Source: Hymenobacter sp. YIM 151500-1 (GTDB taxonomy: Bacteria > Bacteroidota > Bacteroidia > Cytophagales > Hymenobacteraceae). Taken from it: a stretch of 64,000 nucleotides of DNA. Below, in pieces: positions 8,050-17,948 of this stretch. The position numbers were made by a program, and so were the translations under genes. How positions within the stretch are numbered: the stretch's first letter is position 1; each line of letters begins with the position of its first letter. The notes below the pieces were generated by a model. It was not told the origin of the DNA, did no database searches, and saw nothing but the letters and a program-made list of their open reading frames with translations. Location of the stretch: the NCBI RefSeq assembly GCF_025979885.1, contig NZ_CP110139.1:1674001-1738000 (forward strand). The letters run 5' to 3'.

Positions 8050-10530
8050 ATGACCAAAGCTTTCCTGCTGAGCCTGGGGCTGCTGGGCGCCGCGCCGGCC
8101 CTGGCCCAAACGCCGGCCACCTCTGCCCGCCCCGACTCGGCAGCGGCCCTACCCTACCGCGAAACGGCCCGCAAAATCAACGCCTTGGTGCACACCCGGC
8201 TGGATGTGCGCTTCGACTACACCAAGCGCCAGCTGCTGGGCAAGGCCTGGCTCACGCTCCAGCCTGTAGCCTATGCCACCGACTCGCTGCGCCTCGACGC
8301 CAAGGGCATGGACATCAAGTCGGTGACGCTGGTGGACGGCAGCAACACGCAGACGCTCAAGTATCAGTACAACCAGGAGCAGCTCAACATTCGCCTGGGC
8401 CGGCTGGTGGCACCCAGCACGCCTTACACGGTATACATCGAGTACGTGGCCAAGCCCGACGAGCTGAAAGCCAAGGGCAGCGCGGCCATTACCGATGCCA
8501 AGGGCCTGTACTTCATCAATCCCGACTCGACGGAGAAAGGCAAGCCCCGCCAGATTTGGACCCAGGGCGAGACGGAAGCCTCGTCGGCGTGGTTCCCAAC
8601 CATTGATAAGCCCAACCAGAAAACCACTTCGGAAATCAGCATGACCGTGCCGGCCCGCTACGTAACGCTGAGCAACGGCCGCCTCGACACCCAGCAAAAC
8701 AACCCGGACGGCACCCGCACCGACACCTGGAAGATGGAGCAGCCCCACGCGCCCTACCTGTTTATGATGGCCGTGGGCGACTTCCGCATTACCAAAGATA
8801 CCTGGCGGGGCAAAGAAGTAAGCTACTACCTGGAGCCGAAGTACGCGCCTTTTGCCAAGCAGATTTTCGGCCACACGCCCGAAATGCTGGAGTTTTTCTC
8901 GAAGCGCCTGGGCGTGGAGTTTCCCTGGAACAAGTACGCCCAGGTGGTGGTGCGCGACTACGTGAGCGGGGCCATGGAAAACACCACGGCCACCATCCAC
9001 GGCGAGTTTGTGCAAAAAGATGCCCGGGAGCTGCTCGACGCCGAGTACGACAACGGCGAGTCAGTTATTGCCCACGAGCTGTTTCACCAGTGGTTCGGCG
9101 ACCTGGTGACGGCCGAAAGCTGGAGCAACCTGACGGTGAACGAGTCGTTTGCCGACTTCTCGGAGGCGCTGTGGGCCGAGCACAAGTACGGCCAGGAAAC
9201 CGGCGACGCCCACGCCTACCAGAACATGCGCAACTACCTGCGCAGCCCCAAGGACGCGCAGAAGCAGCTGGTGCGCTTCCACTACGCCGACAAGGAGGAC
9301 ATGTTTGACCTGGTAAGCTACCAGAAAGGCGGCCAGATTCTGACCATGCTCCGCAACTACCTCACCGATGACGTATTCTTCGCGGGCCTAACCAAATATC
9401 TGACCGACAACAAGTTCGGCACCGGCGAGGCCCACCAGCTACGCCTGGCCCTGGAGGCCGTGTCGGGTCAGGATTTGAACTGGTTTTTCAACCAGTGGTA
9501 CTTCGGCGCGGGCCACCCCGTCGTGACCATCGACTACAGCTACGACGCGGCCCGCAAGGAGCAAACCGTGACCATCAGGCAAACCCAGCCGGGCCCGGCG
9601 TTTCAGCTGCCGCTGGCCGTGGATGTGTACGTGAACGGCAAGCCCCAGCGCCACCAGGCTATGCTGCGCCAAGCCACCGAAACCTTGCGTTTCCCGGCCG
9701 CCAGCCGGCCCCAGCTCGTCAACGTGGACGCCGACAAGGTGGCGCTGTGGCAGAAAACTGACAATAAGCCCTTCGAGGAGTTTGTGTACCAGTATCAGCA
9801 CGCCCCGCGCTACATAGACCGGCGCGAGGCCCTGGCCGCTGCCGCCCAGCGCCCCGCCACCGACGCCAAAGCCCGCCAGCTCCTGCTTGCGGGCCTTTCG
9901 GACAAAAACTCCACCCTGCGCCAAGTGGCTCTAGCTGGGCTCAAGCTCGACGACAAAGCCGTCCAGAAGGCCGCCGCGCCGGTGCTGCGTCGCCAGCTGG
10001 CCCAGGAGAAAAACCCCAGCAACCAGGCCGCTTTGCTCGGGGCGTTGGCCCAGCTGAAGGATAAGAAGGACGAGAAAACGTTTAGCCGCCTGCTGCAAAG
10101 CAGCCAGTCGTACACGGTGCAGGGCGCGGCCTTGCAGGGCCTGGCGGCGGTGCAGCCCCAGCAGGCCGTAGCCCAGGCCCAGCGTCTTCAGCCCGAGGCT
10201 CGAGGCCAACTCACCAGCGCCGTAGCCAGCGTGTACGCCGAGCACGGCGACGCCAGCACCTGGGCCTACGTGCGCGACCAGTACGACGCGGCCGGCCCCC
10301 AGGGCAAGTTCCAGATGCTGGAGAGTATGCTGGGCTTCATGGTGCGCCTCAACGACCCCACCGTGCTGCGCGAAGGCGTGGAGCGGATGCAGCAGATAGC
10401 CGTGAAATACAAGCAGTACGGGGTGGCCGAACCCATCCTGGGTATGCTTGATAAACTGCGCCAGTCCAAACCCGCCGACCAGCAACCCGTGGTGGAGCAG
10501 GCCATGAAGACCATTATGGACACAAAGTAG
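8050..10530 (+). CDS. Secreted M1 family aminopeptidase
   Basis: An 826-residue zinc metallopeptidase. A signal peptide ends near AALAQ (about residue 20). The substrate-binding GAMEN motif is at 307-311, and the zinc motif HELFH is at 342-346, followed by the third ligand in the NESFADF helix. The C-terminal third is a HEAT-like helical region rich in Ala, Gln and Leu, as in aminopeptidase N relatives. It should act in the periplasm or at the cell surface, removing N-terminal residues from peptides. The start at 8050 directly precedes the signal peptide; 33 bases of upstream open frame are ignored. A second, shorter M1 enzyme lies at 52789. Confidence 0.93.
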   Translation: MTKAFLLSLGLLGAAPALAQTPATSARPDSAAALPYRETARKINALVHTRLDVRFDYTKRQLLGKAWLTLQPVAYATDSLRLDAKGMDIKSVTLVDGSNTQTLKYQYNQEQLNIRLGRLVAPSTPYTVYIEYVAKPDELKAKGSAAITDAKGLYFINPDSTEKGKPRQIWTQGETEASSAWFPTIDKPNQKTTSEISMTVPARYVTLSNGRLDTQQNNPDGTRTDTWKMEQPHAPYLFMMAVGDFRITKDTWRGKEVSYYLEPKYAPFAKQIFGHTPEMLEFFSKRLGVEFPWNKYAQVVVRDYVSGAMENTTATIHGEFVQKDARELLDAEYDNGESVIAHELFHQWFGDLVTAESWSNLTVNESFADFSEALWAEHKYGQETGDAHAYQNMRNYLRSPKDAQKQLVRFHYADKEDMFDLVSYQKGGQILTMLRNYLTDDVFFAGLTKYLTDNKFGTGEAHQLRLALEAVSGQDLNWFFNQWYFGAGHPVVTIDYSYDAARKEQTVTIRQTQPGPAFQLPLAVDVYVNGKPQRHQAMLRQATETLRFPAASRPQLVNVDADKVALWQKTDNKPFEEFVYQYQHAPRYIDRREALAAAAQRPATDAKARQLLLAGLSDKNSTLRQVALAGLKLDDKAVQKAAAPVLRRQLAQEKNPSNQAALLGALAQLKDKKDEKTFSRLLQSSQSYTVQGAALQGLAAVQPQQAVAQAQRLQPEARGQLTSAVASVYAEHGDASTWAYVRDQYDAAGPQGKFQMLESMLGFMVRLNDPTVLREGVERMQQIAVKYKQYGVAEPILGMLDKLRQSKPADQQPVVEQAMKTIMDTK

Positions 10531-10904
10531 AATCGCAGATTGGGCAGATTAAATTGATTTCGCGGATTCTGTTTGCGCGTTCCGCCTGATTTACTGTCTG
10601 ATTTGAATGTCCTGTATTTCTGAAAAAGGGCCCGGCGCTGTCGGGTTTTTTGTTTGTAAACGCCCTGTGCTTTTCATGATTTTCACGTAAAAAGTGGGTT
10701 CTAGCAGCCTTGGATACGCATGGCTGCAGAAAACCACACTTGCAGGAAATAGCCAAGCCCCGGCGGGGCGACACTTATCGTTTGCAGATGATGGTGTCGC
10801 TCCGCTGGGGCTTTGTACACGAAATGAGCACTGGTCTCTACCGACATGCTGCCCCGCTGGGGCTACCAGTCTCATGTCTCACTTCTAACCTCTCACTTCT
10901 ATAC
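10531..10904. other. Intergenic region: terminator plus three repeat fragments
   Basis: The first 50 bp are an R5-type repeat (aatcgcagattgggcagatt) that begins at the M1 stop codon. A weak terminator follows (10627-10650). At 10752-10867 several hairpin-like segments built on agccccggcggggc and ccccgctggggct occur, resembling another dispersed palindrome. An R3 fragment (10868-10902) then touches the stop of the M28 gene. No gene is seen. Confidence 0.6.
10627..10650 (+). terminator. Probable terminator of the M1 peptidase gene
   Basis: A short stem (cccg with cggg, loop gcgctgt) is followed by TTTTTT, about 100 bp after the stop codon. Confidence 0.45.
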
Positions 10905-12257
10905 CTAAGGCTGTACCTGATCCGGCGCAATGCGTGTGGGCGTTTGCTGGCCGCTGATGATGCCGGCGGCGCTGCGGCCAATGGCCGTGATGACGGCCGT
11001 CATGTTGGGTAGGTCCAGGCTGTCTACCTCGTCGTCGACGGAGTGGTAGAGCTTGTCGGTCGGAATCTGGTCGGTGCTGATGGTGTGGGCCGGCACGCCC
11101 AGGCGGGCCAGCGTGGCGTTGTCGGAGCGGTAAAACAGGTTTTGCTCGGGGTACGGGTCGGGCTCGAAGCTGAACAGAGTGCCTTTGAGGGTGGCTTGTA
11201 GCAGCGGGCCGAAGTTTGACTTGTCGAAACCCGTAATAAAGGCCGTGTTGGGCCCGAACTTAGCCTGCTTGCCAATCATCTCGATGTTGAACATGGCCAC
11301 CACCTGCTTCGGGTCGAGGTGCTGGGCAAAATAGCGGGAGCCGAAGCCCCCGATTTCTTCGGCTACGAAGGCCACGAACACCAGCGTGCGGGCGTTGTTG
11401 TTTCTCTTTTTGAAGTACTCGGCCAGGGCCACCACGCCGGTTGTGCCGCTGGCATCGTCGTCGGCGCCGTTGGCAATGGAGTCGCCCTGCACGGGCGGCA
11501 GCACCCCAATATGGTCGTAGTGAGCCGAGAAGATTACCTGCTCGGCGGCGCGGGCCGGGTTGCGGCCGGGCAACACCCCCACCACGTTGCGCAGCTCCAC
11601 GGTGCGCGGAGCGGTGTTGGCGGCCACCTGAAACTTGATTTTACCGCTGGCAGTGGTGGTTTCGGGCACCTTCGACAAGGCCACGACGGTCGAATAGGGG
11701 TTACCTTCCTTGTCGTAGCGCAGGCTGCCCCGGCGCACCCGCACCACCAGGCGCCGGAAGTCGGCTTGGTGAGCGGGGTCGAGCAGCACCACCAGGTTTT
11801 CGCGGGGCAGCAGAATGTCGCGCAGGTGCTGCTGGGGCTTGTCCTGTGGCCCAATCACCAGCACGCGGGGCGCTCCTTCGTCTTCTTCCGACCAGTTCAG
11901 GTGGGCGGCGTGCGAAATCAGCACAAGCTTTTCTTTGGGCACCGGCACGTTGTTGAGCGACATAAACAACGCCACCGTCCGCGACTCGTAAGCCGGAAAC
12001 GTCTGCGCAAACCCTTTGAGGCCCGGCAGCGGCTGCAACCCGATGCGCTCAAACTCAGAAACCAGTATATCGGCTGCTTTCTGCCCACCCGGCGTGCCCG
12101 AGGCCCGGCCCTGTAGCTTGTCGGAAGCCAGGGCCCGCACCACCCGCTCCACCGTTGCGCCCGAAACACCCGCGTCCGGTACCCGCAAGTGCTTGCTCTG
12201 CCCCGCTGCCGAGTAGGCAGAATAGGCTAAAAGAAATATGAAAATGATTTTTTTCAT
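10905..12257 (-). CDS. Secreted M28 family zinc peptidase
   Basis: A 450-residue protein with a signal peptide (about 19 residues, ending SAAG/Q) and an M28 aminopeptidase fold. Metal and catalytic residues are visible in SAHYDHIG, GADDDASGT, VAEEIGGFGS, FNIEMIG and the C-terminal YHSVDDEVDSLD. An inserted PA-like region may lie at about residues 85-215. It likely releases amino acids from peptides in the periplasm or outside the cell. Three further bases upstream give no alternative start. The stop codon is 2 bp from an R3 repeat. A near-consensus minus-strand promoter (TACTTTCG) lies just upstream of the start codon. Confidence 0.92.
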   Translation of the reverse strand: MKKIIFIFLLAYSAYSAAGQSKHLRVPDAGVSGATVERVVRALASDKLQGRASGTPGGQKAADILVSEFERIGLQPLPGLKGFAQTFPAYESRTVALFMSLNNVPVPKEKLVLISHAAHLNWSEEDEGAPRVLVIGPQDKPQQHLRDILLPRENLVVLLDPAHQADFRRLVVRVRRGSLRYDKEGNPYSTVVALSKVPETTTASGKIKFQVAANTAPRTVELRNVVGVLPGRNPARAAEQVIFSAHYDHIGVLPPVQGDSIANGADDDASGTTGVVALAEYFKKRNNNARTLVFVAFVAEEIGGFGSRYFAQHLDPKQVVAMFNIEMIGKQAKFGPNTAFITGFDKSNFGPLLQATLKGTLFSFEPDPYPEQNLFYRSDNATLARLGVPAHTISTDQIPTDKLYHSVDDEVDSLDLPNMTAVITAIGRSAAGIISGQQTPTRIAPDQVQP

Positions 12258-12424
12258 GCCCGAAAGTACACGTTTTGCCGGTTTTGTACGGGAAGCAGTG
12301 AGTGAGCCGTCTGCTACTGCGCCTAGGCGTCTTCTGCTGTGGCAGCCGGTGGCGTTACAAGGCGAAGCAAACAGCTCCTGGTCCCGATTCAGCCTGCAAC
12401 CACCGCAGATAACGGCCTAACGAA

Positions 12425-12456
12425 CAACGCCCGCCGGAGCTTTCCGGCGGGCGTTG
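12425..12456 (-). terminator. Perfect 14-bp hairpin downstream of the 12553-13284 gene
   Basis: caacgcccgccgga and tccggcgggcgttg form a perfect 14-bp stem with a 4-base loop, about 100 bp after the stop codon of the secreted-protein gene and before the M28 gene. There is no long T run on the minus strand, so it could be a terminator or an RNA-stabilising hairpin. Confidence 0.6.
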
Positions 12457-12552
12457 GGGCATTTGCTTCAGGGTTTGTCTCGGCGTGCCAGCCAGCTTTC
12501 TGTACCCAGCTTGTTTTCAGGAGGCTTGCTCTGCGGGCTGTTTAGCAGGCGT

Positions 12553-13284
12553 TTACTTCGGGTCGGCGGCGGCCAGCACGGCGGCCCACTCGGCTTCGGT
12601 TTTGGCGGCGGAAGCGTTGGGGGCACTTTTCAGGGCCGGGGCCAGCTCGGGGGCGGCAGCTTGCAGGGCTTTCAGGCTGAGCTTCACGGGCACAGCGCTG
12701 CCATCGGGGCGGCGCAGGTAGTAGGTGGGGCGGTCCAGCACCTCGTCGAAGCGACGGTCGGCGCTGTAAGCACCCTGGTAATCAGCTTTTTGCACGGCTT
12801 TGGCGTAGCGCTTCAGCAGCGTGTACTTGCCTTCGTGCAGCACCTCCACGTAGTCGGGGCGCTGGGTGGGCACGGGGGCCTCCTCGAAGCGCCGGAACAG
12901 GCGGCGCCGGCCGCCGGGCTCCTCCAGCTCAAAGCGCACCACCGTTCGGTCGTCCAGTACCAGCGAGTCGGCGGGGCGGTTGACGGGGCGCATGAGCAGG
13001 CGGCGGTTTAGCACGTCGTACTTCAGCGGCACAGGAGCCAGGGGCACCTTGCTGGTGAGCGTGATGCGGGCCGGCAGCCAGCGCGGGTCGGCGTAGGGCG
13101 AGCCAATGGTGCCGTAGGCTTCGCCGCGGGGCACCACGGCCGGCGAGCCGGCCACCAGAGAGTTCAGGTTGGCTTGCGCCGCCGTGCCCGACTGCTCAAT
13201 GCTGGGCTGCTGGGCCAGGGCGGCCAGGGGCAGCAGGCCGGCCAGCAGTAGCAAGCCAGTGCGAGGTAATAGTAAACGAGTCAT
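12553..13284 (-). CDS. Secreted protein of unknown function
   Basis: A 243-residue protein with a clear signal peptide (LLLLAGLLPLAALAQ, cleavage near residue 24). The mature part has a beta-strand-rich central domain (ITLTSKVPLAPVPLKYDVLNRRLLMRP, VVRFELEEPGG) followed by a helical segment ending in an Ala-rich tail. I do not recognise the family; proteins of this general look are common and uncharacterised in Hymenobacter-type genomes. It is transcribed in the same direction as pyc and M28 but separated from both by hairpins, so probably alone. Confidence 0.7.
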   Translation of the reverse strand: MTRLLLPRTGLLLLAGLLPLAALAQQPSIEQSGTAAQANLNSLVAGSPAVVPRGEAYGTIGSPYADPRWLPARITLTSKVPLAPVPLKYDVLNRRLLMRPVNRPADSLVLDDRTVVRFELEEPGGRRRLFRRFEEAPVPTQRPDYVEVLHEGKYTLLKRYAKAVQKADYQGAYSADRRFDEVLDRPTYYLRRPDGSAVPVKLSLKALQAAAPELAPALKSAPNASAAKTEAEWAAVLAAADPK

Positions 13285-13471
13285 ACAATAAACTACTAGA
13301 CGAACAGTGTATGGTAAACGCCGCCAATCTAGCAGTTTATCGGCACTCAGTAGGCTTTCTGCCAGAAAGCAACGGTGAGGCTACTTGCCGCGGGCGGAGT
13401 CGGCGAAGTCTTCGAGGTTATTTCGGCCGATAGCCTGGCCGCCGCTACTTCCCATTACGCGCAGAACTGTT

Positions 13472-13511
13472 AAAAACGGCAAACTCCGTTGGCGGCTCTG
13501 TCAACGGAGTA
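13472..13511 (-). terminator. Rho-independent terminator of pyc
   Basis: On the minus strand actccgttg and caacggagt form a 9-bp stem with a 10-base loop, followed by TTTGCCGTTTTT, 24 bp after the pyc stop codon. Confidence 0.8.
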
Positions 13512-13534
13512 GTCTGCTCTTTGAATATTTTCGG

Positions 13535-16500
13535 CTAGCCCAGCGTCAGCACCAAATCGTCGGCGTTGACTAGGGTGCCTTCGGGCAGGTTCACGACCTG
13601 GATGGTGGCGTCGTCGGGGGCGGTGATGGTGGTTTCCATCTTCATGGCTTCGATGATGAACAGCGGGGCGTTTTTGCGCACCGCCTCGCCGTCTTTCACT
13701 AGCACCCGGCTCAGCAGGCCTTGCAGCGGGGCGCCCAGCTGGCGGGGGTTGGCGCGGTCGGCTTTGGGGTGTTGCACCCGCTTCACTTCCACGCTGGTGT
13801 CGCGCACTTCCAGGTTGCGGGTCTGGCCGTTGAGGGAGAAGAAGATGGTGCGGTTGCCGTCCTCATTCACCGGCCCGATGCTTTGTAGGCCCACGATGAT
13901 GCTTTTGCCGCGGGCAATGTCGATAATGGTTTCCTCGCCCAGCTGCAACCCATAGTAGAACACCGGCGTCGGGATGATGCTCACCTCGCCGTACTGCTGC
14001 TGGTGCTGCCAGTACTGCTCAAACACCTTGGGGTAGAGCAGCCAGGAAAGCAAATCGGTGAACTTGCCGCGCTGCCCGAACTTCTGCTCAAACCGCTGCA
14101 TCTCCGCGTCGAAGTCCACCGGGGCCAGGTGCTCGTTGGGCCGCTCAGTGTAGGCGGACTCGTCCTTCAAGATGGCCTTTTGCACATCCTGGGGCCAGCC
14201 GCCTTCGGGCTGGCCAATGTCGCCGCGAAACAGCTCCCGCACCGACTCCGGGAAGTTCAGCGCCGGGCCTTTGTCGAGCACATCCTGGGTGGTGAGGTTG
14301 TTGGAGACGAGAAACAAGGCCATGTCGCCGACCACCTTGGACGAGGGCGTGACCTTCACGATGTCCCCGAACAGCTGGTTGACGTCGGCGAAGGTCCGTT
14401 TCACCGTCTCAAACTTGTCCAGCAAGCCCAGCGAGGCGGCCTGGGGCCGTAGGTTGGAGTACTGCCCACCCGGAATTTCATGCTGAAACACCTCCGAAGT
14501 ACCCGCCTTCAGCCCCGACTCAAACGGGTAATAGTACTCGCGCACGGTTTCCCAGTAGTTCGAGAATTCATTGAGCGAGAGTTGGTTGAACTCCCGCTGC
14601 CGGGGCTGCCCGCGCAGCATTTCTACCACGGAGTTGAAGTTGGGCTGGGACGTGAGGCCCGACAACGAGCCCAGGGCCACGTCGATGACATCCACACCGG
14701 CTTCCACGGCCTTGAGGTAGGTGGCGGCTTGCAGGCTGCTGGTGTCGTGGGTGTGCAAGTGAATGGGCAGGCGCACGGTGTCGCGCAGGGCCGTAATCAG
14801 CTCGGTGGCGGCGTAGGGCTTGAGCAGGCCGGCCATGTCCTTGATGCAGAGGATGTGGGCCCCGGCGTCCTCAATCTGCCGGGCCAGGCGCAGGTAGTAG
14901 TCGAGGTTGTATTTCTGGTTGCGCCGCGGGTCGAGCAGGTCGCCGGTGTAGCAGATGCAGGCCTCGGCCAGCCGGTCGGTGCGGTTACGCACGAAGCCAA
15001 TGCAGGCTTCCATGCCCTTCATCCAGTTCAGGGAGTCGAAAATGCGGAACACGTCGATGCCGGTTTCGGCGGCCTGCTCCACAAACCGCTCGGTGAGGTT
15101 GTCGGGGTAGGCCTTGTAGCCCACGCCATTGGCCCCGCGAATCAGCATTTGCAGCAGGATGTTGGGTACGGCGGCCCGCAGCTTAGCCAGCCGCTCCCAG
15201 GGGTCCTCGTGCAGAAAGCGCAGGGCCACGTCGAAGGTGGCGCCGCCCCAGCACTCCAGCGAAAACGTTTGGGGGTGCATCCGGGCGTACCGCTCGGCTA
15301 CTTTCAGCATGTCGAAGGTGCGCATGCGGGTAGCTAGCAGGCTCTGGTGGGCGTCGCGCAGGGTGGTGTCGGTGTAGTGAATCTGCGGGTCCTGGCGGAG
15401 CCACCGGGCAAACTCCTCGGGGCCCAGCTCGGTGAGGCGCTGCTTGGTGCCGGGCGGGAATGCTGAGGCCGGGGGCAGTACCTGGCCTTCGGGGGCGGCC
15501 GGCGGAGCCTGAAAGCTCCGGGCGGCATCCCAGCCGCGGGGCGCGTCCACTTCGGGCAGGCGGGGCTTGCGCAAGTCACGCTTGGGGTCCACGAGGCCGC
15601 GCACGTCGGGGTTGCCGTTCACGATAACGTCGCCGAGGAAGCTGAGCACCTTGGTGGCGCGGTCCTGGCGGGTTTTGAACTGGAACAGCTCCGCGTGGTC
15701 CTTGATGAAGTCCACGGTAGCCTCGCCGGCCATAAATACCGGGTGGGCAATGATGTTCTGCAAGAACTGGATGTTGGTGCTCACCCCGCGCACCCGAAAC
15801 TCGTCCAGGGTGCGGGCCATCTTCTGAGCGGCTCCGGCCAGCGTAGGCGCGTGCGTCGACACTTTCACCAGCAGGGAGTCGAAGAAGGGCGACACCTTGA
15901 CGCCGGTGTACACCGAGCCCTGGTCCAATCGAATACCGAAGCCGCCCGCCGAGCGGTAGGCCGTGATGGTGCCGTAGTCGGGCTTGAAGTCCTGCTCGGG
16001 GTCTTCGGTGGTGATGCGGCACTGGATGGCGTACCCGATTTTCTGGGGCTTCTGCCCCTCGCCCAGCCCGATTTCAGGGTCCTGGAGGCGGCGGCCGTCG
16101 GCAATGTGGAGCTGGGTTTTGATCAGGTCCACGCCCGTAATCATCTCCGTCACGGTGTGCTCTACCTGAATGCGCGGGTTCACCTCGATAAAGTAGATGC
16201 GGTCCTGCTCGGGGTTGACCAGAAATTCGACGGTGCCCACGTTGTTGTACTGCACGGCCCGGCCCAGGCGCAGGGCGTACTCGTACAGCAGGTGGCGCAT
16301 GTGGTCGGGCAGGTTCAGGGAGGGCGCCACTTCCACCACCTTCTGGTAGCGCCGCTGCACCGAGCAGTCGCGCTCGTAGAGGTGGGTGATGGTGCCGTGG
16401 TTGTCGGCCACCAGCTGCACCTCGATGTGCTTGGGCTGCTCTACGAACTTCTCCAGAAACACCGTGTCGTCGCCGAAGGCTTTCAGGGCCTCGTTGCGGG

Positions 16501-17059
16501 CCTCGAAAAAGCCTTTTTCCAGCTGCTCATCGTCCCGGATGACGCGCATCCCGCGCCCCCCGCCCCCGCTGGCTGCCTTCAGCATCACGGGGTAGCCGAT
16601 GCGGTGGGCTTCGTCGCGGGCCACCTCGAAGCTAGTCAGGTCCTGCTGGGAGCTTTCGATGATGGGCACCTGGCACTGCACGGCCACACGCTTGGCGGCC
16701 ACCTTGTCGCCGAGGGCCTCCATTACCTCGGGCCGGGGCCCTACGAAGGTGATGCCTTCTTCCTGGCAGCGCCGGGCCAGGGTGGCGTTTTCGCTCAGGA
16801 AGCCATAGCCGGGATGGATGGCGTCCGCGCCGTTTTCCTTGGCCACCCGCAGAATGCCTTCGATGTCGAGGTAGGGCCGCAGGGGCTCATCGTCGCGCCC
16901 GATCTGGTAGGCCTCGTCGGCCTTGTAGCGGTGCAGCGAGTAACGGTCCTCGTAGGTGTAGACGGCCACCGTGGGAATGCCCAGCTCGGTGGCGGCGCGC
17001 AACACCCGAATGGCAATTTCGCCCCGGTTGGCGACCAGTAGTTTGCGGATAGTATTCAC
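13535..17059 (-). CDS. pyc: Pyruvate carboxylase
   Basis: A 1174-residue single-chain pyruvate carboxylase. The N-terminal biotin carboxylase domain (about 1-455) starts KLLVANRGEIAIR and contains GYGFLSENA and the ATP-grasp loop GGGGRGMR. A carboxyltransferase domain (about 545-850) has TTLRDAHQSLLATRMR, ECWGGATFDVALRFL and the metal-binding HLHTHDTS. A PC tetramerisation region follows, and the C-terminal biotinyl domain carries EAMKMET with the biotinylated Lys at 1140. It converts pyruvate, bicarbonate and ATP to oxaloacetate, replenishing the TCA cycle. The length matches the family. It stands alone, ending in a strong terminator at 13472-13511. Confidence 0.97.
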   Translation of the reverse strand: MNTIRKLLVANRGEIAIRVLRAATELGIPTVAVYTYEDRYSLHRYKADEAYQIGRDDEPLRPYLDIEGILRVAKENGADAIHPGYGFLSENATLARRCQEEGITFVGPRPEVMEALGDKVAAKRVAVQCQVPIIESSQQDLTSFEVARDEAHRIGYPVMLKAASGGGGRGMRVIRDDEQLEKGFFEARNEALKAFGDDTVFLEKFVEQPKHIEVQLVADNHGTITHLYERDCSVQRRYQKVVEVAPSLNLPDHMRHLLYEYALRLGRAVQYNNVGTVEFLVNPEQDRIYFIEVNPRIQVEHTVTEMITGVDLIKTQLHIADGRRLQDPEIGLGEGQKPQKIGYAIQCRITTEDPEQDFKPDYGTITAYRSAGGFGIRLDQGSVYTGVKVSPFFDSLLVKVSTHAPTLAGAAQKMARTLDEFRVRGVSTNIQFLQNIIAHPVFMAGEATVDFIKDHAELFQFKTRQDRATKVLSFLGDVIVNGNPDVRGLVDPKRDLRKPRLPEVDAPRGWDAARSFQAPPAAPEGQVLPPASAFPPGTKQRLTELGPEEFARWLRQDPQIHYTDTTLRDAHQSLLATRMRTFDMLKVAERYARMHPQTFSLECWGGATFDVALRFLHEDPWERLAKLRAAVPNILLQMLIRGANGVGYKAYPDNLTERFVEQAAETGIDVFRIFDSLNWMKGMEACIGFVRNRTDRLAEACICYTGDLLDPRRNQKYNLDYYLRLARQIEDAGAHILCIKDMAGLLKPYAATELITALRDTVRLPIHLHTHDTSSLQAATYLKAVEAGVDVIDVALGSLSGLTSQPNFNSVVEMLRGQPRQREFNQLSLNEFSNYWETVREYYYPFESGLKAGTSEVFQHEIPGGQYSNLRPQAASLGLLDKFETVKRTFADVNQLFGDIVKVTPSSKVVGDMALFLVSNNLTTQDVLDKGPALNFPESVRELFRGDIGQPEGGWPQDVQKAILKDESAYTERPNEHLAPVDFDAEMQRFEQKFGQRGKFTDLLSWLLYPKVFEQYWQHQQQYGEVSIIPTPVFYYGLQLGEETIIDIARGKSIIVGLQSIGPVNEDGNRTIFFSLNGQTRNLEVRDTSVEVKRVQHPKADRANPRQLGAPLQGLLSRVLVKDGEAVRKNAPLFIIEAMKMETTITAPDDATIQVVNLPEGTLVNADDLVLTLG

Positions 17060-17301
17060 GGAAGGCAGAAAGTTTGGTTGGATTTTGGAAGGCGCTGCAA
17101 ACTACGGAAAGGCTGACTACACATCAGCGAATTTTTGCTAAATCTTATTTTTTCGCTAGCTAAAAGTGCATGAGCACATGCAACTTTTGAGAAGCAGGTA
17201 GTATCTGTAGCGAAGTCATGCAAGGCCGAGGCAGGCGCATAGGCTTCAGGCGCATTTCACTTGATGAAGAAACTACTTTCTTGCTGCATATTTCTACTGT
17301 A

Positions 17302-17922
17302 TTGAAGCTATTTCCTGGGCATCAGTCTTTCTTGCTTTGCTTCTTGCTACTCAGCGCGGTAAGCAGCTTAGCGCAGTCACCTAGCCGCCTGCCGGGCCAA
17401 AATCCTCCTACATACTACGTCGGCACGGGTATAGGCAATGGTTTGGGAGTTGAAGCCGGACGGCTGTGGCCCCGGCTGGCCCTGCTGGGCCGGGTGCGGT
17501 ACAAGTGGTGGGTACCGGCTTCCATCCGGCAGCACACCGCCCTGCTCGACCAATTCAATACTCGCTCCCGGCAGACGGAATATGCCCTGCTGGCCGGCTA
17601 CCCGGTGCTGGTGCGCGGGGGCGGGGTGGTTATGGCCGCCGCGGGCGTTGCCTACGTAGCCGGCCGGCAGCTCGGGGAGCACCGCTACACCGAAAAAGGC
17701 TTCTTCACCGATTCGCACGTGTTCAGCTACACCCAGTATCGGGCGGTAGGTGTGCCGGTGCAGCTGAGCTGGATAGGCGCCACGCCTAACATCGGCAGCC
17801 GCTCCTCGGTGCGGGCCGGGGTAAGCCTCCAGGCCAATTTCAACCCGGTACAGCCGGATTTTACGGTTTTGGTCAATCTGGTTTGGTGCCGCCACCGAGT
17901 GCCGCCCGCTGCTTCGCTTTAA
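17302..17922 (+). CDS. Exported protein, probable outer-membrane beta-barrel; start uncertain
   Basis: The mature part (from about SPSRLPGQNPPTYYVGTGIGNG) has alternating strands, Tyr/Trp girdles and a Gly-rich pattern typical of small outer-membrane barrels. A hydrophobic signal segment (SFLLCFLLLSAVSSLAQ) precedes it. The frame is open from an ATG at 17218, but that would put about 35 charged residues before the signal segment. A TTG at 17302 gives a 206-residue protein with a normal signal peptide and is preferred. A second signal-like start (ATG at 17263, MKKLLSCCIFLLY, then stop) lies in another frame and suggests a frameshift in the 5' end. The function is unknown. Confidence 0.6.
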   Translation: MKLFPGHQSFLLCFLLLSAVSSLAQSPSRLPGQNPPTYYVGTGIGNGLGVEAGRLWPRLALLGRVRYKWWVPASIRQHTALLDQFNTRSRQTEYALLAGYPVLVRGGGVVMAAAGVAYVAGRQLGEHRYTEKGFFTDSHVFSYTQYRAVGVPVQLSWIGATPNIGSRSSVRAGVSLQANFNPVQPDFTVLVNLVWCRHRVPPAASL

Positions 17923-17948
17923 CTTCTCGTACTGATATTCTCGTACTG

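Noticed and set aside
13383..13478. 24-codon minus-strand ORF (MGSSGGQAIGRNNLEDFADS...) after the pyc terminator
   Set aside because: Reads like a real peptide, but it lacks a promoter or other support, lies after a terminator and could be a gene remnant.
15695..17041. 448-codon ORF antisense to pyc, and other long antisense frames (for example 28075-28986, 34092-35114, 47067-48587)
   Set aside because: High GC with strong third-position bias opens antisense frames. Their translations are Gly/His/Val-rich without motifs, and the sense gene is certain.
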